A stretch of 13,716 nucleotides of DNA from Cephalothrix simula (lineage: Eukaryota; Nemertea; Palaeonemertea; Archinemertea; Cephalotrichidae), in the NCBI GenBank assembly GCA_035591015.1, contig JAXIUW010111116.1, positions 1 through 13,716 on the forward strand, given 5' to 3'. Position numbers and translations under genes: made by a program. The notes beneath the pieces were generated by a model. It ran no database searches. It was not told the DNA's origin and worked only from the letters and a program-made list of their open reading frames with translations. Position 1 is the stretch's first letter; each line of letters starts with the position of its first letter. Positions 8,188 through 13,716 of this stretch are shown here, one piece after another.

Positions 8188-8692
8188 TAGAGGTGGGATC
8201 GGTTAACCGGCAAAAAATTAATTTCCATTAACCGGTTAATTAACCGATATTGTATTAAGTTATTTTAAGCATAAAGCAATGCTTCGACAGACTTTTATGG
8301 ACTCTGGTGTTATAACCCCTGATGTTATTGACATTGATGCTTAAACAGGCAGCTCGGATAAACCTACATGTTCTATGTCGTCCCGTGATGCGTCAGGGAA
8401 GAAGTAATAGCGTTCTACTATGTGACACTTTTTTGTGAGCCAGATTTGCAGATGCGGATATGGTAAAATTACTAGCGACACCAATAGACATGCTAGACTT
8501 CAATTAGAGCAATTGGTTTTTGTTGGTGAGTCGCCAAAAATCACGTGCCTTGTAGACTATATTTTGGATGCATAATGACTGTTCAGTAACTTGTTTATGC
8601 ATTTGTCAAATATCTAACAGATTAACCGAAATCAACCGGTTAATTTAACCATTTAACCGGTTAATCTTTAAAATTAACCAATCCCAACTCTA
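8188..8692. mobile_element. hAT-type MITE with perfect 8-bp target duplication
   Basis: The 505-bp element starts TAGAGGTGGGATCGGTTAA and its reverse-complemented right end starts TAGAGTTGGGATTGGTTAA, 17 of 19 identical. It is bounded on both sides by CATGCTTA (8180-8187 and 8693-8700), a perfect 8-bp duplication. An 8-bp duplication and TAGAG.TGGG-like ends are typical of the hAT superfamily. Twelve-base palindromes TTAACCGGTTAA lie near each end (8228-8239 and 8653-8664), in the place where hAT elements usually carry subterminal transposase-binding repeats. No transposase frame remains, so movement would depend on a transposase supplied elsewhere. The intact duplication suggests a fairly young insertion into the Kv2 intron. 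Confidence 0.92.
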
Positions 8693-8700
8693 CATGCTTA

Positions 8701-10370
8701 ATGTAACCAAAATAACATGCTGAACACTAATATTTTTATCAATTCTTAATTCTTTTACAATTTTCATTTTAATACAAAATTAGATGGTTCATTTTTCTAC
8801 TACTGCTTTACGACATAATTTTCAAAAACGCCGCATAATGCAACGCAAAAAAGCTAATCAGCCAGTGCGTATTAGGATGTAGGCATATTTATAGCACAAT
8901 TCGCAGCCTATTAACTACATCCCATTCCCACGTTCGTGCAATTAATAACATTTTTAACACAACAAAAATTACATCAAAGGAATAAGAACAGAGCTTGTTT
9001 TCCCATGCATTATAAAAAATCTGCAACTGTGCAGAAATATTCCAAAACCAGGAAGTCCCTTTAATTGAATATCTAACTTTTCGGAAATTAAATGTAAGAT
9101 CTTATACCCGGATTTCACACGTTCACCAGTCTGAACTGCATCCAAGTATTACTTGATCAAAATTCAAAAATTTCCCTTCAATTGAATCAATCTGAATTAA
9201 ATTTGATTATTTTATAGTCAGAACAAGAAAATCGATCCATTTCGAAGAAGAACAAAATGGTAATTTAAGATGGCAGATATAATTTAATTTAGTCTTAACT
9301 AAAATTTATGACTCAAGATCTTTTATGAAACAACTTTTTACCGTGAAGGAATATAGAGCGATGTCAGAAAACGCTTCTATCAGATTAGATGACCACAAAA
9401 GCAGTGCGGTAGAATTCCTACGCACAGTTTTTAGACAGACAAGCTCTGCCCTATAACAATAGGCAATTATTTTAGCAGGATAACAAAATTATAATTTTAT
9501 ACATTGATTAGTAGAGCCACATCATTTTAAGAGGCCGGTGAAAGTTTTAGAGCGAGATAAAAGTATACAAATGCATAAATTAACGAAGTACAAGATTAAT
9601 ACAACAAGGGGTTGAATGGAAATAGTGCAATAAGGAGAGATTATTCCAGAGATGTGTCTGTCGCACAGTGAAAAGCTGTCACTCTACCAATTCCTATTAC
9701 GTTAGTCAACATTATTCACAAAAGAGGGATCTTAGCACCAATTAAGTATTCCATGCTCCCGCATCCAGTATAAGGAATCCGATGAAGGGATTATTTATAA
9801 ACTATTAATTAGAGCTGAAATATTTATCATTTTTTAATAAAAGTCAAAATTTTTTTCAACGAAGATTTAAAATCATGCAGAAGATAAATAGATAACTATA
9901 ATAATGCATCGGTGCATTACAAGTGTGGACCTACTATTTATACTATATAGTATAGTGATAAATCTAATGAAATTTACCTAAATCTATAAACCGGTGATAA
10001 TATTAAAAAAGTGTCTACTCTAAGATGTATCAACATAAAGAGATTGTAAAAAACATAACATTTAGAATTTGAAAAAATGCAATAAAAAATGGAGCGCAGA
10101 ATTGAAAACAAGCAAAGACAAAAAAAGTGAATTTTTATGCCTCTAATATATTTTTGTGTAAATATGTAGTGACAGCCAAAACTGTGCCAAATATAAGAAT
10201 TTGGAAATAGTACCTAATATTAGTATTGAGAAAATGCTATTTTACATGTAGGAGACTAATAGATTCTAAAATTTCTAAAGCACACCTTTTGCAAACAGGA
10301 AGGGGAGGAAGGAAAATTTGAATAAGACCTAAGTAATTAGTAACAATACACATCGATTTTTTATTACATA
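8701..10370. other. AT-rich intronic stretch
   Basis: No gene, transposon end or RNA gene is recognisable in this 1.7 kb. The only structures are an inverted pair TAATGCA..TGCATTA at 9902-9919 and a perfect 14-bp palindrome ATACTATATAGTAT at 9940-9953. Confidence 0.5.
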
Positions 10371-10391
10371 CACACACACACATGTGTGTGT
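10371..10391. repeat. Compound microsatellite (CA)6(TG)4
   Basis: Six CA units at 10371-10382 run directly into four TG units at 10383-10390. The junction is a perfect 18-bp palindrome that could form a cruciform. Copy-number change is likely between individuals. Confidence 0.9.
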
Positions 10392-10612
10392 ATAAAATAA
10401 ACTCTGTAGGAATGTTGGTACATGGAAGTAGTAGGCAATGTTGTGGTACTTCGAAAGCTGTTGATTATTCCAGCACTTAAATTATATTCTTCCTCCAACT
10501 ACAACAAAACCTTTAAAAGGTAAGTATCACAATTTCTAGTATTAATAAAGGTAGGAAGCTGGAGTATTTTAAAACATTGATTATTGAAAAAGATGTTACA
10601 TTAGTCTTATTT

Positions 10613-10798
10613 TTATCTTCCTTTCATTCTAAGTATAAGATTGTGTTCAAATGCGCTTTTGATTTTTCTTCTTAAAGATTGAGGACGGCCATAATCCTTT
10701 CTATAAGTTTTGTGTTTCCATGGTAATAGAGTTATTCTCCCAGTCTCCCAACTTCTTAATGTACACTTAAGAGAAGTAATTTCACAGGTCTTATTCAA
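10613..10798 (-). pseudogene. Possible Tc1-like transposase relic (DNA-binding part)
   Basis: A 61-codon minus-strand frame has no true ATG start and carries KCTLRSWETGRITLLPW, followed after a basic stretch by GRPQSL. Tc1-like transposases have a second helix-turn-helix ending in wording like 'LK+W+ETG', followed by a basic linker with a GRPR box. Order and spacing fit that pattern. No catalytic DDE region is recognisable downstream on the same strand, and the frame ends at TAA after 61 codons. This would be a small dead fragment. The match is by eye and a chance origin is possible. Confidence 0.35.
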
Positions 10799-11386
10799 CG
10801 GTTTATCACATTAGAATACATGTCTATGCATCTAAGCATCCATTTTGTTTTCTAATTGCATCACTTACGAAGTCACTTACACAGTCAAATTATAAAAAAT
10901 ATTGATCTCTTATGCTAATAATACTAGAAGCAGTTTCTAATATCTTGACTGTAAAATGCTAGACACTTATAACATGTAGATGTAGAATATACATGTAGAT
11001 GTATTGCTGCCAAGTAATAACTAATTATTTTGCAAATGGATATAAATTGGACCCGTATCACAAGTCAAAAGCTTAGGTGTATATCTATCATAAAATTCAA
11101 TTTTAAAAAGTGATTTATCACTATTTTGACCTTATTTTGGTACAAATTAGTTTAATTCTTTGAACATATCCTCAGCATAACTGACATCAGGAAACCTTAT
11201 GTCATGGCGCTTCAATTTAATCAAAATGGTTGGAGCCAGATGAAGAGGTTGGCAAAGAAATATGTTCAGCCTGTAAGATTGAAAGCTAAAAAATTAATAT
11301 CAGGTTATATTAATTGTTTTAGATTTTTTCATTTATTCAGCTAAGCATATCATAATCAATACACGAGTTATATTTATTATCATGCA

Positions 11387-11412
11387 CTTTATTATCATAT
11401 CAGATAATAAAG
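11387..11412. repeat. Perfect 10-bp hairpin
   Basis: CTTTATTATC and GATAATAAAG are exact reverse complements separated by six bases (ATATCA). No T run or flanking context suggests a function; it may be the core of an old repeat. Confidence 0.6.
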
Positions 11413-12294
11413 AAGCTATTAAAACCCGAATTTTTGGTATATCACAGGGGTGAAAATGGAAAAGCTTACGTTCATCATTATGGAATATGAGTAAAATTTT
11501 GAACACGGATCAAAATATCAAATCATCTGATTGGATGAAGGAAGTCGATATCAGGATAGTTGAATAAAATGTTTGTAGGAAACATATTTGATGATTGGTA
11601 CTATTGTAAAAAGATAATTGGTTGCGTTTGTGAACTTTAAATTGAAAACTTTTGAACGCCACAACAGTCGCCACTCAAAATATCATATATAACCATGGCT
11701 TTTCCTTACTTGTGTATTATTATCTATTAATAATGTAATATTGAAGGTGATGCAGATTGCCCTGCAAAATTATCCCTTTGTAAAAAAGCAGCATTCTTTC
11801 TTTTGAAAAGGCAGAGAGTTAGAATGTATTGTTAAATCTGTGATCAATGAAGCACTGAATCCAAGAGCTAAATCAGATACTAAAACAAATTCTGCCTTTG
11901 GCAACATATACCAAATTAAGAAGCTACCAAAATGGAAAAAGGCAGATTGTGCCTCTGCCTCGGCAACTTTCATTTGCAGGCTACTGTATCTATTTATTAT
12001 TCATAAGGTAAAATAAAATAAAAGCCGCAATCATTCAGTCAAATACTATGATATCTAAAAGTAAGGAGTCATGGAATAGAATAGTATTGATTTCAAAGTA
12101 TCAGCCTCAGTGGTAAAGATAATTAGACATTTTGAAAGACATAATAATATTTGACAGTGGATGCAATACTAAGCGAATTATCGGAAAGCTGGACACAATA
12201 ACATTCTCTGAAATCTCATCATTTCATGATTTAAGGTAAAATGGCAAACAAGGTCAATTCGTTTCGCAGTATGATCAGTTATTACGTTGTAACC

Positions 12295-12350
12295 ATAAAC
12301 TGGTTAAGAGTGACTATATACGTGATATAAACTGGTTATGGCTGACTATG
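12295..12350. repeat. Two-copy direct repeat, 32-bp period
   Basis: ATAAACTGGTTA followed by a variable pair and TGACTAT occurs at 12295-12318 and 12327-12350. The copies differ at a few positions. It is a local duplication with no visible role. Confidence 0.65.
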
Positions 12351-12465
12351 AACATGAAGAAAGGCCTACCCTGACTTTAAAAGCGGTTAGGATATCCCGC
12401 ATCTAGTTTATGTCATGTGAATTTTACTTGGAATTGTAAGAAACAGCTAATAACCAAATCCAATT

Positions 12466-12678
12466 TTGCTACTGTATATATAGATGTATAGCACTCTCTC
12501 CAGATATCGGGTGTTACAGATCGTGCTATACACTTTATATATGGCCATAAAAGGTATATTGCACTCGTTGCTTATATTCAACTCGTCCTGTGGACTCGTT
12601 GAATATAAGAAACTCGTGCAATATACCTTTTTAATGGCACTTTTACCCGTCAAATATACCGTATATATACAGTAGCAA
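12466..12678. mobile_element. Palindromic element with nested hairpins
   Basis: TTGCTACTGTATATATA at 12466-12482 is the exact reverse complement of 12662-12678, enclosing 213 bp. Inside is a hairpin at 12549-12631, with a 16-bp outer stem (AAAAGGTATATTGCAC / GTGCAATATACCTTTT), a 6x6 internal loop and a 12-bp inner stem (CTTATATTCAAC / GTTGAATATAAG). A second small hairpin at 12485-12532 has TGTATAGCAC / GTGCTATACA stems. The open frames called on both strands here follow from the palindrome and are not genes. The likely nature is a small foldback MITE. No target duplication is clear. Confidence 0.72.
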
Positions 12679-13494
12679 GGATGTCAATGATTATACCTGT
12701 ATTGTATTCGGAAACACAAACGAGATACACCATTAATTTTTGTTTTGAAAAAGAGACTGAGCTGCTGAGAAATATACAGATGCAATCAGTAAAGACAAAG
12801 CACATTTTTTACTCGATAATCATCGAGGAATCTCCAGCTTTATCAATATTCCTTAATGATAATCGTTATATCTGTACCTGATGCACAATATTCATTATTT
12901 TTACAAAAACGGAACACCTTTCCACATTTGCGCTATTGCTATAAAAATTGAAGAATCATTTTGTCGAAATTATCCTCCATTGACTTCTTATTGGAAAAGA
13001 ATCATTCTTATATCAAGAAAAGACTTTTGAAGCCTCTCAACGGAACTCTCCTCATATAAAATTGTGTTATGTCAAAAATATTGATAAATCATAAATCAAA
13101 TTCGATTTTTAATAAAACGAAATACGAATGGAAACGCTTTAAAGTACATGTATACAGAATTTATTATAGGCTAAATTATGACACTCTTTTAAAGAATAAG
13201 ATGAAAGACTACCAGGTGAAATTAAATTTAGCCTATGTTTATGGGTGTGATTCTCCCTCTATGTACATTATATTTTCGTCTGTTATTTTACTTCATTGTG
13301 TTAAACTCCCACCAGTAACATATTTAACTTATTTATACAACCTGAAATATCTCCGTTTCCATCATTCCTAAAACGTCTTTTGGCACTTCGTAGGACCAGA
13401 AATGATCTCTGTAACCTGATTTCAAATTTTACAACATGCCATTTTCCATCAAAGGTATGTGGACCTATGTCTTCAAAAATTCAACATCATCCAT
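12679..13494. other. AT-rich intronic stretch
   Basis: No supported gene. A 100-codon + strand frame at 13069-13371 is rich in Tyr, Lys, Asn and Ile, as random AT-rich sequence would be. It has no domain I recognise and runs antisense to the Kv2 transcript. Confidence 0.5.
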
Positions 13495-13716
13495 TGGTTA
13501 TATATATGTATTACATAACCATCATATGTTAAATAAGAAAATCCACAATAACAATTTTTAATTTCTAATCGTTATTGTAGATTTTCTTATTTAATCTATC
13601 AACACACGGATATTGTGTGTTTTTACTCTGTAACCATCATATATATATACATGTATATATTAATATACTCAAACAATGGTGTTTGATGTGTTTCATTGAG
13701 ACACATCAAACACCAT
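13495..13716. repeat. Cluster of five hairpins or palindromes
   Basis: In 222 bp there are five inverted structures: TGGTTAT / ATAACCA at 13495-13521, a 24-bp stem at 13529-13594, AACACAC / GTGTGTT at 13601-13621, an 18-bp palindrome centred on CATG at 13643-13660, and a 16-bp stem at 13676-13716. The word TAACCATCATAT occurs twice (13517-13528 and 13631-13642), bracketing the second and third structures. This looks like part of a hairpin-rich non-coding repeat cut off by the window edge. Confidence 0.7.
13529..13594 (-). other. Pre-miRNA-like hairpin, 24-bp stem and 18-nt loop
   Basis: The arms at 13529-13552 and 13571-13594 are reverse complements with a single C/T difference. In RNA from the minus strand, the sense strand of the Kv2 intron, this difference becomes a U-G wobble, so the stem is fully paired. 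The size suits a Drosha/Dicer substrate. The arms are about 80% A+T, and the neighbouring hairpins favour a transposon origin. No expression evidence is available here. Confidence 0.35.

Larger units (their letters stand above)
10799..12465. other. AT-rich intronic stretch
   Basis: No gene is recognisable. There are repeated ACATGTAGATGTA words at 10973-11001, a perfect hairpin at 11387-11412, and a 32-bp-period pair at 12295-12350. A minus-strand frame at 11770-11973 is richer in GC and hydrophobic residues but matches no family I know. Confidence 0.5.

Noticed and set aside
8444-8506. Frame reading CRCGYGKITSDTNRH inside the hAT MITE, vaguely like a BED zinc finger
   Set aside because: The cysteine spacing is wrong for BED (C-x-C instead of C-x2-C), and a stop lies six codons upstream.
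10474-10519. Possible 46-nt + strand exon between CAG and AAAAG|GTAAGT
   Set aside because: The donor is good, but the peptide (HLNYILPPTTTKPLK) is unrecognised, the acceptor is weak and it runs antisense to Kv2.
11770-11973. 67-codon minus-strand frame, hydrophobic and richer in GC
   Set aside because: No family resemblance. The Ala/Glu alternation at its start looks like a small inverted repeat (AGGCAG..CTGCCT), and no good splice sites frame it.
12447-12675. Overlapping open frames on both strands
   Set aside because: They arise from the palindromic element, which reads similarly on both strands.
13069-13371. 100-codon + strand open frame
   Set aside because: Its composition is what AT-rich sequence gives (Tyr, Lys, Asn, Ile), with no domain, no splice context and no neighbouring coding signal.
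1-13716. tRNA, rRNA or snRNA genes
   Set aside because: No B-box-like GGTTCGAAT context, cloverleaf or conserved rRNA core was seen on either strand by eye; a covariance-model scan would settle it.

Overview
The window is eukaryotic, very AT-rich and almost entirely non-coding. Its one convincing gene piece is a single large exon on the minus strand (3997-5070) of a Kv2/Shab-type voltage-gated potassium channel. The exon encodes S1 to S6 and the first part of the cytoplasmic tail. The channel core has long stretches typical of animal Kv2 channels. The S6 and post-S6 wording ([15 protein letters not shown], then NNFAEFYK and [10 protein letters not shown]) is closest, from memory, to insect Shab, so I infer an invertebrate and probably an arthropod. 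The species cannot be named from the sequence.

Layout. 1-3996 lies downstream of the exon on the sense (minus) strand and is intron or 3' flank. It holds a GC-rich repeat-like block near 130-235, a partly duplicated AT-rich segment (1156-1393), a long palindromic foldback element inserted at a TA (1394-2190), and a pair of diverged direct repeats (2633-2721 and 3036-3121). 3997-5070 is the exon, with a canonical acceptor and donor. 5071-13716 is upstream on the sense strand. No T1 tetramerisation domain appears there, so I read it as one intron of at least 8.6 kb.

That intron is littered with non-autonomous DNA transposon remains: a second copy of the foldback element (5281-5954), a short element with about 24-bp inverted ends (6446-6700), a weak candidate (7596-8110), a clear hAT-type MITE with perfect 8-bp target duplications (8188-8692), a possible Tc1-like transposase relic (10613-10798), a nested-hairpin element (12466-12678) and a cluster of hairpins ending at the window edge (13495-13716).

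How the parts may work together. Two related palindromic elements flank the Kv2 exon, so its transcript has strong potential for double-stranded RNA on both sides. That arrangement is known to favour RNA editing and exon circularisation. The exon also encodes Cys, in the genome, at the position matching a Tyr-to-Cys RNA-editing site of Drosophila Shab (matched from memory). No complete new multi-gene system is visible; the interesting signals are this editing-site residue, the flanking foldback pair and the hairpin-rich elements.
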